A stretch of 55,572 nucleotides of DNA from Amanita rubescens (GCA_015039365.1 WION01000350.1:1-55572), one strand, 5' to 3'. Positions 11,580 through 23,219 are shown, counted from the stretch's first letter. Notes: generated from the letters alone by a model not told the origin. A program made the numbers and translations.

Positions 11580-13338
11580 ATCATTGATTCACGCCGTCAT
11601 TTACTTCCATTGTTTTTTAGACTCACTGTCGTGCTTTGAACTTGCTACCTTGTTTTGAACTCGCTATCGCGTTGGACTCTCTTTTTTAAAAACCATTAGG
11701 TCAAGGTCAAGCTCCGTCGCGCTTACTACGTATGGTAAAGCAATATTCACGTTTATAGATATTGTTTTATTCATTTTGATGTTTGTGTTGACGAGGTTCG
11801 AAATTGAATACGCTTGCTGTGCGCTCTTTATCTTCTCCCTAGCGACTTCACCTCATCTGGTCCCTTCGTCCCCACTCGCCATTTTCCTGGTTCCAAAATG
11901 CTTTGCACTTTTCTACGTTTCCTCTCGATAGGTTTAACTCTCCTAGTGTACATGTGTGCATTCCCAGAAATCTGAATCCAACATTAAATGTGGGACCGGT
12001 GCCCTGTCAAAATAGAGGATGGAATTGTCAGCCAGTCGTCGAGGTGTTAAATTATACACTGGTAAAGTTCTGCACTGCATTCCACATGAGGACATCCAGA
12101 CCTAGATGGTTGTTAAGGGTGTGTGCAGATTGGCTACCCGCGGAAGGAAATAGAGCAGAGTCTTTTTTTAAAACCCTTATTTAGGCCCTGTAGCGCTCGT
12201 AGTGCGTGGTAGGGCATGGTCAGCTATAATGTACACTTCGTAATATTTGTCTTCATCACCCGCTAGAAGGTACGCACCATGACTGATGTATGGAGTTAAT
12301 GTTGGCGTTTATGGCGTTGGGTCACAACGGGTCGGATGTATGGCAGTATGCGCTCGCTTTGCGTTGTTCATCTCCCGTCGACTCGCCTCTTGTCATCTCG
12401 TTCTCGCTCTACTTCACCTCCCCTCCCTTTCACGTTCCCTCTCACCCCGAACGTTGATATACTGAACGTCATGAATGTGTTTGATAGTTTATGAGTTGTG
12501 GGTTGGGATCGACGCCGTTAGGCTGGCGGACTGGGGCGCTGGTTGTGGTTGCATCTGTTCTTTGGGTATCACTTTTTATATACGCTTGCTGGAGACAGTC
12601 TCAAGCCCAAAGTAAGCGTGGAAGCGTGGAAATTTTTGACTCGTTAACTGCCAGGGCCCAGGGATTGCTGTGATAGATGGGGGAATGTGTACATCAGCGG
12701 AGCAGGACTATCGTCATAAAATAGCATGAGGTTAGATGGAACACGTGAAAGAGACCGATATCTAGCATCCGTTTTGTACGGAAAGAGCTGAACTGAACAA
12801 CAGCAGCGCAGCACTCATTCAATGTGGACAAAGCCCATCAAAGGTGGCAGGTGGTAACCGCAAATCTTCAACCCTAGCTCAATACTATCAATAATAATCA
12901 CTGCAGACTGCAAATCTGGGTTACTGCTTTCACCGGCTCGATGGGCTTAGTAGTTAATCGTTGCCTAAAGGTGGCGAGATAATGAAGAATGGCATTCTCT
13001 TCGCGGTTTCTAAAAATATTGTAAATCCCTCATCTTCATCGGTTCTTTGCCACATGCGGAACAGTCGACAATACCTCATTGTCCTCATGACTCGTCCAAT
13101 CGTCCTGGATGTGTCGTCATTCACTCTGCCTTGTCGATGAATTCAGGATTGAAACATCACAATGCATACCATGACTTTCACTGTTGTGGGATGACTGTCA
13201 CAATTACCAGAACAACTGTTTACAACTGCTTTTGGGCATACAGTGTCAATGACCAGTGCAATGATGAAAGTACAAGTGCCCCTAGGCAGAAGACTGGCAT
13301 CAGTTATCGTCTAGACCTAAAAAAGACTGTTGACTTAC
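11580..13338. other. Spacer between inverted copies, mostly empty
   Basis: The first 60 or so bases after copy D are still homologous to the region following copy E (GATTCACGCC then a GTTTTTT tract). A relic of a copy C-like 5' end lies at 12464-12560. Otherwise no gene is supported; short frames at 11903, 12491 and 13047 lack motifs. Confidence 0.5.
12464..12560 (-). pseudogene. Relic of a membrane-family 5' end (copy C-like)
   Basis: The sequence GAACGTCATGAA followed by TTGATAGTTTATGRGTTGTG, GGATCGACGCC and a G-rich segment repeats the start of copy C (10218-10321) in the same orientation, with small gaps. No further exon follows, so it is a truncated fragment. Read on the minus strand it would correspond to exon 1 and its upstream region. 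Confidence 0.6.
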
Positions 13339-13907
13339 CAAACACTTGATATGGCTGGCGTGGAGAAAAGGTCCCAGACACTCCAAAACAGAAAACGTAG
13401 AGCGATACTCGTGCTGATTTCGGGTGTTACATTAGCTCAGGCCTATCCTCAGCCCATATGTATAAAACCAACCTCGCGATGATCGCCAGAGAAAGAAATG
13501 ATGAGAATAGCTTATCCGGGGTTAACTCAATGTGCTTTGAAGGATGCAGCCACCACGGCACTTAGAGGATGAGAAGCTAAGTAGTTACAAAGTAGTAACC
13601 GACGAACATCACATACGCGAGCAAAATACTGGCAAAACTCCGCAACGCCTCCCATACAGGCAAAGTAGCTTTCAGATCTAGGTAACGATTAAGAAAATAG
13701 TAACGAGATGGTCGTGAACCCACCAATCGTAGAGTCCACGACTCTAGTTGCGAGCGAGGCATGGAAGGTAGGGATGCTGAATGTAACAATAATAGTAGAA
13801 AAGGCCAGAAGGTGCCAAATTGCGAGAGGATTTGGGTTGACGGCTACGTCAGGCCGGCTCTCAGCCTTTGCAGAGACGCCGGAGGAAGAGTCATCGTCTG
13901 CGGACAT
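13339..13907 (-). pseudogene. Membrane family copy F, internal deletion and missing last exon
   Basis: Exon 1 begins MSADDDSSSGVSAKAES and ends SIPTFHASLATRVVDSTIG|GTGGGT. Exon 2 is LKATLPVWEALRSFASILLA. Exon 3 has lost the segment for the YWFFxTCSLLQA helix: VVAASFKAH runs straight into a stop and then an AILIISFSGDH-like end. Exon 4 reads LRFLFWSVWDLFSTPAISSVW and has a donor at 13338, but no exon 5 follows. The gene is therefore truncated and dead. A TATA-like TATATATAAATAG on the minus strand near 14070 may have been its promoter. Confidence 0.65.
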
Positions 13908-14458
13908 GAGAAGGGTGTTGAGTGTGTTATCATCTGAGGTACGCAGTGGCTTAGCCGTAATTTACGGTAAATGACCTCGGTCACCGCTGGCCATAGTGCG
14001 CATGTAGTTGACTCGTATAATATAACCCCAATCAAATCACATTCATTTAATTGACATAATCATGTTCTATTTATATATAATGGTCTCGTATACCAAGCGA
14101 CGTTGTACACCGTGAGGGCTGGCAAATCGCACCCCCAGGAGCAGGACCCCGCAGAATGAGATGCCGATGTGGATCCTGGCTCCACTGAGCAATGAGAGGG
14201 GTTGATTTGGAGGTTAGGTAGATGCGGGCGAATGCGTGGATAGACCGCTGAGGTGCATTCTTAAGAATTTTATATGGTGACTGAAACGCCTCGCGGCCTC
14301 TCCGAGCTTAAATCTAACGTCGTAAATTTCGTCTGATATCGGTACACATGTTGTTACCATATTCAAAGGACTAGCCTAAAATATGAGACATGGAGAATAT
14401 AACGAGTCGAAGCACGAGAGCGAGTTTTAAAAAAACAACGATGGCGTGAATCATTAAT
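13908..14458. other. Intergenic between copies F and E
   Basis: Contains the former promoter of copy F on the minus strand and, at 14400-14458, the 3' flank of copy E that is homologous to the flank of copy D. Nothing else is recognised. Confidence 0.45.
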
Positions 14459-15394
14459 TCACACCACCGATTCCAAACGACCAAGTGCCCGGGACGTACG
14501 GCGTAGATGAGCCATGAATATCCCGAACCGTACTGCAGTAAAGCATAGTACCAAGAGCAACATGGTCTTTGCAACAGTGAATTGAGTATCACGATGGGCT
14601 CGGCCTGCCAAGCAATCGTTTGGGACTGCATTAATGGGCCATACAGCGTCCATGATGAGGGCGATCATGAACGTTAAGACACTCCTAAAATACACAACAG
14701 TTATCGGTGCTGTCAAGGCCCGAAGGAAGTCGGCAGACATACCATACCGTCGATACAGCAGGGAGAGAAAACTGGTCCCATATGTTCCAGAATAGAAGCC
14801 GCAGCTGATCCTCGCGGACTGAGCGGTACTCTGACTTATTTTAATGAGTTACGTCAGCTCTAGTCTATGCATACATACATACATCAATGTGCAATGAACT
14901 AACCTGATGATGACTCCCGCCAGAGAAGAGGATGATGAGGATAGTGGAACAAATCAATCCCATGGATGCTTGTAGCAATGAGCAAGTAACGAAGAACCAG
15001 TATATGGGATCGAGTTGTGCCGATTCTTTGAATAAGGCGGCTACCAGAGCCCTGTAGGAATAAAGAATGTGAGCATCAGCCATGACATGGCAGTCGGTGA
15101 AATGCTAAATCGCGTACGCGAGTAAGATGCTATCAAAGCACCGTACCGCCTCCCACACGGGAACGTTCACACCTAGATAATAGTTAGAAGTGTGACGAGA
15201 CATGTGCATGCCGCTTACTTACTGGGGGCGAATGCAGAGCCTTTTGTTGAACGCGAAGCATGGAAGGCCGAGATACCGAAGGTAAGGATGGTGGCCAGAA
15301 GAGATTGATGGTTGATGGGTACGGAAGCGTCCAGATCGACAGTTACGTTCTGGCTTTCTTGGCAGATTCCTTGTTCAGGGGTCTGAGTTGACAT
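14459..15394 (-). CDS. Membrane family copy E, five exons, inverted near-copy of D
   Basis: Start ATG at 15394 (MSTQTPEQGICQESQNV...). Exon 2 is NVPVWEAVRCFDSILLA. Exon 3 has ALVAALFKESAQLDPIYWFFVTCSLLQASMGLICSTILIILFSGG. Exon 4 is SEYRSVREDQLRLLFWNIWDQFSLPAVSTVW. Exon 5 is SVLTFMIALIMDAVWPINAVPNDC...TMLLLVLCFTAVRFGIFMAHLRRTS. All junctions are in frame. Exon 5 differs from that of copy D at about a dozen of 75 positions, and introns and 3' flank also align, so D and E arose by a fairly recent inverted duplication. TATAAAAA on the minus strand near 15519 is a likely TATA box. Function unknown. Confidence 0.7.
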
Positions 15395-15893
15395 TCGAGT
15401 TGTTAACGCCAGTGGGCACGGTTGGTGATATGTGATAGTTTGGATGGGACGGAGGAGATGTAGCTAGTGAGCAATGAGTACGAGTGGTAGCGTAATGAGT
15501 ATGGGGGAGGAGGCCATTTTTATAGGTCCAGAATCAGCTCATGATGCATGACGGTTCCCACTAATCGACGTGGATCTTGAGCTTGAGCTTGAGGTCTTGA
15601 TCTTGCCAACGCCTCTTCAATTGAGACCGATCTCGAATCTATAACTCTAACTGTATATAAATGGAAAGTCAATCGAGATCCGGAAAAATGCCGGAAATGT
15701 TCAGTCTACTGTACTTACAACTTTTTCAAAACCCTTCTGCCAGGACGCTGTACAGCCTTTATAATAACCTCCCAGTCGCCTTTACAGAGCAGTTTCAACC
15801 AACTAATGCAACATTTGATAGTTAAGGTTCACGTCGAAAAGATAGCTGGTTCAAAGCATGGCGAACAAAGATCATATTACCGATTCATGCTGT

Positions 15894-15966
15894 GTTAGCC
15901 CGGCCAAGAGCCCGAGATAAGTATACGGCGTGGATATGAGATTTCATTTGCAGCGCCGAAACGTGT
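15894..15966 (-). pseudogene. Relic of a membrane-family last exon
   Basis: GGCCAAGAGCCCGAGATA followed by TATACGGCGTGGAT matches the 3' end of copy C (near 9450-9480: GGCCAAGAGTCTGAGATA, TACGACGTAGAT). It covers the region coding the HLRRISQ-like end, and no upstream exons are visible. Confidence 0.45.
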
Positions 15967-16015
15967 CCCTTCACAGTACGGCCAAGGACCCTGACCCTAA
16001 ATTTCTCTGACCGGT

Positions 16016-16148
16016 TGACAAAAGGCTTGCCCTGAAATCCAAATAACGCGAGGACGAGACTTCGGGGTCCTTCTGAAACCTACTGACGCCAATTCACTGA
16101 TCAAACAGACACCGGCCTCTGACAAAAGGCTTGCCCTGAAATCCAAAT
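16016..16148. repeat. 29-bp direct repeat, 104 bp apart
   Basis: TGACAAAAGGCTTGCCCTGA plus AATCCAAAT occurs identically at 16016-16044 and 16120-16148. Confidence 0.95.
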
Positions 16149-16632
16149 TTATGTCGCGACTCGCAAGCATTCAGACCAAACAGGCACAAACTATACCTGC
16201 CTTCCAAATTCACTCAACACATCATCGCATGTTGATTTTGGCGCCTGAAATGCCCTTAACATGTGTACGCTATGCACAATTTCGCCTAGGATTGTGGCAC
16301 GGTCATCGCGCACAGATGGTCTCCGCGCTTATTAAATCGGATTAAATCCGTCAACTTAGAAGATCTTCGTACCGCTGCCAATAAATCCATCAAACTAACC
16401 AAAGCGCGTCGAACCAGCTTCCACATTCGCATAATACATACACTTCGTATTCTTGGGTCCTAAAGCCTAAGCCGCCGCGCGGCTTATGCGTGACAAGCCG
16501 CAGACCAGCTCACCATATGAAGATTGTCCTGTGCGACTCGCTACTACTCGATCCCTCTTTCTTTCATTCTCGTCAGGACGTTTACTCTGCAACGTCGGCA
16601 CTGCTTTCTCCTGGAATAACAGCTCGCATAGG

Positions 16633-16923
16633 CGATCAGACCATCTTAACGTGTACCAGCGCTCCATTACAATGATCGCCGAGAAGCGACCCTCGAGTGC
16701 AACTATTCGGTCGTACAATGTAAGCACGAAACATGGTAATGTCGCGAAAGTCATGCTTTCTTTTGCTTTGACACCAATATTGATCCTCGTGGTGCAGATG
16801 GGCCATTCGGGTTGTCAGGCACATTTGCTTGATATATGACTGTATCTTACGATCAGATCATTTTAACGTGTCCTAGCGCCCTATTACAATAATCGCCAAG
16901 AAGCGGGCCTCGAGTGCAACTAT
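16633..16923. repeat. 74-bp imperfect direct repeat, 217 bp apart
   Basis: Units at about 16633-16706 and 16850-16923 share CGATCAGA, TTAACGTGT, TAATCGCC/TGATCGCC, GAGAAGCG-like and CTCGAGTGCAACTAT segments with scattered point differences. No coding sense is apparent. Confidence 0.85.
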
Positions 16924-17432
16924 GTATTGTCATATTTCGTTCATATACTGTTCTTCGGACGTGCACGAAGAGCACACTACAGAGTATAGGTTTTGGGCGC
17001 TATCGCAGCGCAGGTAAGAGACGCGTGGTGTTGTAAACGGGTACTTTCACAAGATAATATCAATCGTGCTAGTAGCAAGGATTTACATAACTAACGGTCT
17101 GCCTTACCTCTTGCATACTCTCATATCTACACTCTAGCTTTGTCTGTATTATCATGAGTAGTACTGCTTAAAAGAGTCCGTTCTTGCATCATCTGCATGT
17201 ATTATCCAGAGGTGCTGGATATCGTACACAAGGTCATAAGATAATGCAATAGTCGCCAAATAAACTTTTTATTATAATCAGATGGCTGTAGCACTCGACT
17301 GGAACTTGGGAACAGATGCTCCTGACCGCTCTCTGGAGCGATGTGAATGGTGAGCGTGCCCTAGATGGTGAACGCTCGGGCTCGTCTTCTCGAGCATCTC
17401 TGCTCTCTCGGTAAGGCGAAGAAAAGCTCGAA

Positions 17433-18548
17433 TCAGACGAGTGAGAAGACGCGCTGCGTGACACGCGACCGGCAGGAGGGGGAGGGCTTCGCGTATCGTG
17501 GTAGAGATTCTTCAGGTTTTTGAAGGATGAAACCTAGAAACTTGGCTTAAAACCTGCTCTACTGGGGAACCAGGGCAAACGAACCTTTCAGTCCTGCGGC
17601 TTTCTCTCCTTGTCTCCCAAACCCATAGCCCGTCTTGTCGATGCTCCTGAACGAACCAAATTCGGACTTGACATCTGCGCCCCAACCGTAACCGGGAGAC
17701 TTTTCAGTGTTATTCGTGGGGAGCGAACGAGCAATAAACGCTGGCGAGCCACCCTTTCCATTCCACGCAGATCGCTTAGGACCATCTGAATCGGTTGTTT
17801 TGGGAAGAACTCCCTTGGCTTCGGCGCGCCATGACAGAATAGAACGCTTATCCTTCGCGGACTCACGGAAGACCAGCCCCAGGAACATATTTAGGCACCC
17901 GATGGAAAACAGGAAGAACGCAGACACGAGTGTGTAGTCATCAACATGGTGAGAGAGAATTTGAGTAGCGATACTGCTCAGTAGTTAAGATCAGTCAATT
18001 GATGAGATAAATGCAATGCTTACAGGCCTTGAAAGATGCCGAGGGGACCTAAACCAAACTCGGAGCCGAGAACGGGGAAAAATCGATCAAAGAATTTCAT
18101 GGGCCAGCCAAGTTCAGATACTACACTGTTGTTAGTGACTTCCTACAAGGACTACATAGGAATACTCACAGAGTAAAATGATCGATTGAAGGATGATCAA
18201 CAAAGTAGCTACAACAGCCCAGAAGACGCCAGCGGGTTGATTGGGTACGGTGCTTCCTCTTTGAACAAATGAATCAGTAAAGCACCACGAAAACCATAGG
18301 AGCAGACGTACTCGATATAATCACAATTCTGATAGACCGATGAATTACCTGCCGCGTTCGCCTCAAACTCATTGACTGCCTTTATATTGGTGACCATGAC
18401 CACGATTTGACTTGCAAAAACAAGCAACAGGGTGACGATACTCAGAAAACGGACTACGTTGAGACCCATAAAAATAACTGGAAAATATTGTCATAAGCTG
18501 CAACCTGATATATGTGGCGTTCGACTCACTTGCACGTGTGGGAGGCAT
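17433..18548 (-). CDS. Four-helix membrane protein, resembles DUF7598 family
   Basis: Six exons: 18548-18530, 18477-18312, 18252-18170, 18120-18024, 17973-17585 and 17533-17433; all junctions keep frame, giving 284 residues. The micro-exon start MPPTRA joins IIFMGLNVVRFLSIVTLLLVFAS. Then follow a Cys-containing loop (YQNCDYID), TVPNQPAGVFWAVVATLLIILQSIILLL, a conserved SELGWPMKFFDRFFPVLGSEFGLGPLGIFQ, and HHVDDYTLVSAFFLFSIGCLNMFLGLVFRE. The tail is soluble, Ser/Gly/Lys-rich, and ends near LQKPEESLPRYAKPS. I recall this arrangement from uncharacterised basidiomycete proteins labelled DUF7598; that label is from memory. Function unknown. After PRYAKPS a second frame remains open to about 17234 with Ser/Arg-rich content (SRSASSHSSDSSFSS), so a one-base difference would lengthen the tail. 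Confidence 0.8.
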
Positions 18549-19776
18549 GTTGGGTTATGGATACAGTGAGTTGATAGGAATGAAGAAAAGGATTCTCTAG
18601 GGCGTAAGGGTTCTGTCGTTACAAGTCGAGGAGGGTTGGAAAAAGTCTAGAAGGTGGCCCAGCACCGAGAAACGTTGGGGATCGTAAAACGAGGGACTCG
18701 AGCCCAAAGGGCGTTTGAAGCTGAGGTCTTGGAGGTGAAAAAAAGGGATAAATATCGCCGGCACCATGGCAGAATACTTATATATCGAAAACAATAAGGA
18801 TTATGGAGGAGCGTCGGGAGAGCCGGAAATAATGGGACAATGACACTGTTACGTTTTTGCTGTAAGCGAGAACAATACTGGTAGCCAAGCGTTTGCGTTA
18901 CACGTCACGCGTTATGCATCAAAGAAGGATCGAAGGGTCGTTGCGCTGATGGCACTTGACTACAAAGGCGTCGCGCCCTTCAAGTTGCGATGACAACCGA
19001 TTTACTTGACAATGTAGGCGTTATTCGGTGATTAAGTGATGCTGGGAATGCGGAAGGCCTCGATGAGTCACGATGATACAAGGGGTGCGGGTACAAAGCA
19101 ATATAATTTTAATTTATCGTCGAGGATTTCGTTGTCCCTCCCTGAGAAATGTCGAGCACTTTATTATAAAAGGGAGCGAAGCTTTGATTCAGGACCGCCA
19201 GCCAACCAATGCTCGACCCGTGCAACGTTAACATCCGATCAATAAATGCACCTCGTGCAAAACGTACGACAGCTAGCTAGCATAAAGTCATGGGTACACA
19301 AGAGCAACCTTCGACTTTTCCGATGTATCTGCGAGCTAGTAATTATAGGAAATTCTTGAAGGTCGTCGTCAACCAAACCAAGGAGTTCTTTGGGCTATGG
19401 TTACCTTCCCAGCACAAAAATACCACAAAAAAATCTTGCCATTAATTATGCTATTACTATGTATCATCGCCATCATAAAATCCATCACGTTCATAAGGGT
19501 ATGGAGAGTTGCGCATGCGAAGGAGGGTAATCTACAAATCAATGGGGGAAACAAGAATATGCTGTGAGGAGAGTGTATGAGCTTGTTAACTAGACTAATA
19601 ATACGTTGGAGTTAGAATAAAAAGGTCCGTTGATGCCAAAAACGGGAAAAACGGCATCAAATTAAATGACAACTGAAAGAAAAGAAAAGAAAACCATGAG
19701 CCCAAATGTATCAAGAAAACCATACTTATGTTGTAATTCAGCATAAACTGAAAAGGGCCGAGTTGCGAAAACCAGC
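18549..19776. other. Intergenic: upstream of DUF7598-like gene and 3' flank of sensor gene
   Basis: No gene supported in 1.2 kb. A single TGACTCA (minus strand, 19064-19070) lies about 0.5 kb upstream of the 18548 start, but lacks the GTGAC-N-GTCAC partner seen near the small-gene family. Confidence 0.45.
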
Positions 19777-21526
19777 TTATGCGCTATATGCGGGAGGTCC
19801 AATGACCGAATCGCTGCCGATGGACGCCGGAACTGACGCGCGTACGTGCTCTCTATACCGGCCTCCGTCTAGATGAACGACAGGGGGCTTCTCCCCAGTC
19901 GTGATCAACTGCCCTTTTCCACCCCTTCGTTCCCGAACCGGCCTCTGTCGTTCTTGATAAGGATTGAATTCAGCTGCGTTTGGTCCAGGTCCAGCGTTGG
20001 ATAATCCAGCTGAATGACCACGACTGTACGCAGATACATTATTAGAGCCTGAATGACTGACAACAGGCATAATGGGTGCGATGCCCCCATAAACCTCATC
20101 CTCGTCGACAATAGATTCCCGTTGTCCAGTCCCAGGTCTTGGTTGGGCTGTGCTGGAAGTTGCACTTGTATTGTATTGCATTCCGGGTGGATATCGGTTA
20201 CCTCCAGCACCAACCCACGCACCGGATGGTGCAGAGGCGGACGACGATGCTTCTTGCAAGCTGCTGACAAGTGAAACTGCGGCAGGTCTAGGAATGGCAG
20301 ACGCCACAGCTGCCGCAGCTACGGCATGACCATGGGACGAAAAGGACGGTACTTGTGCGTGCGCCGGCTGACCCGTACTCTGGCCAGCGTACGAACCTAC
20401 AGACTGTTGTTGTTGCTGCGGCAGTTGTTGCCCCACTGATTGCTGTTGAACCGCTGACTGTTGTTGCTGCATCACCGATTGTTGCTGTTGTTGTCCTATC
20501 GATTGCTGTTGAGCCGCCGACTGTTGTTGTTGCCCTATTGATTGCTGCTGCTGCGCTCCCGACTGTTGCCCAACCGAATGGTGATACGGCTGATGATGCT
20601 GAGTAACGTTGGGTACAGGGTTATACGCAGTATCCGAGCTAAGACTGAGACCAGTGGAAGAAGGCGGCGACATGTGAGGTGGCACAGAAGAGTGTCCCAC
20701 TAGCCCGTACTCGTAAGGCCTAGGTTTAGGATCTAAATTGGGGTCCCGCTTGGGCTTGGGAAATGCGTCTCTAAGAATGGCGTCCTCTTCTCTTTCAAAG
20801 ATATCGTCCCATTGAGTATTACGTTTCCTGTAATAAATAAGCTATATATACTGCCGTCCTTTAATAGGGTAGAGGCTTACCACAAGTACCAGGCAAGTAA
20901 TGCCAGCGCTGCCAAGCCAAAGAAGCCGCCAACAGATCCCCCGATAATAGCACCAATATGTGGTATTGTGGTGGTACCATTTGTATTGCTGTTCAGGGCT
21001 CCGGTAGTGGAGGAACCCGTCGGTAGCATCGTTTGCGTCTCTGTAACTAGTGTTACAAGAACACTTCCGTTTGCTGCCGTCGACGACGACATAGCAGTCA
21101 CCGTGCTCAGCACAGGAGAAACGAAGCTTGAAGTGGACCCGGATGTCGTAGATACGGGATTGCCACCACCCGAGCTAACCCCCGTGCACGAGGTAGCAAA
21201 GAGCGTATTTATGACCGTGGCTGTCACCGGAAAAACAGTTGTCTGAGTAAACTCAACAGTCTGTACTCCGCCTGTGTGATTTATGGTGAAGTAAGCGCAT
21301 ATTGACAACGAAACAGCCACGAACCAGGAATAATGCTAGTTGCCACTTGTGCTGTTGTCTGGCACGAGTAATTGTTTCTTACAGGAACACATGTCGTTCC
21401 AATTGAGGTTATGAACGATGTTGTCGGGGGTGATGTCGTGACAGAAGAAGAGACCACTATCGACGTCGACTCTGTGGTCGTTGCTACTGTTTGCGTCAAG
21501 GTAGGAATCGTTGAACATGATCCCAT
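19777..21526 (-). CDS. Single-pass membrane protein, Ser/Thr-rich outside and Gln-rich inside
   Basis: Three exons (21526-21325, 21271-20881, 20827-19777) give 547 residues, with in-frame junctions. Residues 1-170 are very rich in Ser/Thr with few charges (VATTTESTSIVVSSSVTTSP, LVTETQTMLPTGSSTTG), as in an O-mannosylated wall-facing domain. One membrane helix follows: HIGAIIGGSVGGFFGLAALALLAWYLW, then basic KRNTQWDDIFEREED. The cytosolic part has PKPKRDPNLDPKPRPYEY, a run of QQQQS-type repeats (about ten, roughly residues 265-325) and a disordered end with RERRGGKG and PPAYSA. This layout is that of Mid2/Wsc-like sensors and related fungal surface proteins, but no signal peptide is obvious and no named domain is visible. 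A role in surface sensing is inference only. Confidence 0.7.
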
Positions 21527-22796
21527 TTTTGTGTCTTAAAGAAGGTGAAAAGAATGCTGGCGAGGGCGATTATGAGGTCTCCTGATGCATGGGCAGGTCC
21601 ATGTCAGCGAATATATCGAAAGAAAAACGTGGAGAGGCATACAAGAGGTGAGAGCAAGCTCTTGCAGCTCTTCAGGCGGCAGGAGGAATCCCTATGATGA
21701 TACGTGGTGAAGCACGGCTTTCACACGCCGTGACCAAGTACAAGACGCAGTACGGCCGATTCAAAGTACCGACCACGAGGCGTAAGTTCTTAATAAAGCA
21801 GAACCAGCCAAACTGATTTTCCGCTTTCAATCTTGGGAACGTTCTGCCGGAGATGTGCAAGATGGAGTGAATCAGTGCAGGTGGAGTAGATCGATGCAGA
21901 CGGTCCTTCCCAGCTTTGCTGGTGTGGAACGTGCACGGTCCACGCAGAGGGTGGTGGAAGTTCTGAAGCAAAGAGGATCAAAGGCAATAAAAGACGTCGG
22001 AAGGTCGGCCAATGAGAGAAAATAAGGACCTCCGCAAGAGAACGAATTGGGATAGCGGCGTGGCAGATATGCTGTTAGTCGGGCGCTGGCACAATAGACC
22101 CAAGTTGAGTTAGGTAAGCCGATCGTTGAACGCCTAATGTACCCGAGCTTGAAGCATTTTCGATTCCTGCGTCCTGATCCTTGCGATCAGCAATATCTCA
22201 ACAGTCTTATACTGTCCTCGAAATCTGTGAAATAATAAGTCATGAGAATTCAATGTCGGCCCAATGATCAAAAGGGGACTCAGCTGACGCAGTGGCTGTG
22301 CAACACACCCCTAAATAGGCCAATGTCGATACCAGGCACATGTGAAACAGTGCCCAGAAGATCCTTACCGGTGCCATCTGGCATCGCATACGGGAGTCGC
22401 TCAATGGAGTACATAGATCATGATCATGTCTGCACTAAAATAGCACTACCGGGATCGTCGAAATGCTGAAACGTTGAAATGTACTTTTTTTTAAAATCAC
22501 TAACGTTACTAGGAAAAGCCGACATGTTGTATGAATACATAGTGGATGTAATAATTTTTGCAAGTTGCGGTGCGATAGACAGGAAATCGGAATAGCCACA
22601 AACCACTCTGGGTAGCTCATGACGTTCATGCAGAATGTCACGATCGGGATCGCTCGGATGCAGTGGTTTATATATAATGTTAGGGGGAGTTGAACGATCG
22701 GCTCGAGCGCAAGGATTTGGGATCAACGCATGCACGAACGGGTCCGCAAAGACGCCCAATCGGCTCGTGTCTTCAGCTCCACAGTATTGCCCTTCA
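21527..22796. other. Intergenic, nothing recognised
   Basis: A 1.27-kb stretch with only short motif-less frames. The right part is 3' flank of the small gene at 22797-23219. Confidence 0.45.
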
Positions 22797-23219
22797 TTAG
22801 AGGCTCGCATTGCCTATGACAGAACCAATGACTGCGGGCACTCCGCTAACGGGTGATTCTTCTGCTAGGACCTTGTTGAGATTTCCTTCGGAGGCGGTGG
22901 GTAGTAATACCTCGACCGTGCCTCCAAGAACACGTAAATCCAGTGGCGTCCCCTCTCCGGGTTGTTCGTTATCACTGTTATCCTTTCTTCAGGTCAGAAG
23001 ACAAGCCTATTGGAACTAGAAACTGAACTGCCGTACCACATCCTGCTCCTCAATAAAACGTGCAATTCTCGCATAAGGATGGAAACGGCGGATATAGGAG
23101 GACCGATATGAGGGAAGGCGTAATGTGTACTGTGTGTTGGCCGCGTCATAGGTAGGTAGATAGCGAGAATTTTTGCAGCGTGTATCATCACCAAGGGGCA
23201 CGGCGATGTTGAGGTCCAT
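22797..23219 (-). CDS. Small charged protein, YRSSYxRRFHPYAR family copy 1
   Basis: Two exons (23219-23037 and 22982-22797) around a 54-nt phase-0 intron give 122 residues. Exon 1 starts MDLNIAVPLGDD and carries LPTYDAANTQY, then LRLPSYRSSYIRRFHPYAR, and ends in an acidic EEQDV. Exon 2 opens DNSDNEQPGEG, then LDLRVLG, then a neutral tail ending IGNASL. The same order (PxY, basic invariant block, acidic junction, LDLxxL) occurs in the copies at 28.1, 47.1 and 50.6 kb. TATAAAGG on the minus strand near 23330 is about 110 bases upstream. No signal peptide, membrane segment or known domain is visible; function unknown. The distal promoter block lies at 23801-23866. Confidence 0.7.

Larger units (their letters stand above)
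15395..17432. other. Intergenic with relics and direct repeats
   Basis: Two kilobases with no supported gene. Besides the copy E promoter it holds a relic of a membrane-family last exon (15894-15966), a 29-bp direct repeat near 16.0 kb and a 74-bp direct repeat near 16.6-16.9 kb, listed separately. Confidence 0.5.

Noticed and set aside
19064..19070. TGACTCA upstream of the DUF7598-like gene as a further family promoter block
   Set aside because: No GTGAC-N-GTCAC partner or TTCC/ATGG segment nearby; TGACTCA alone is expected by chance in 55 kb.
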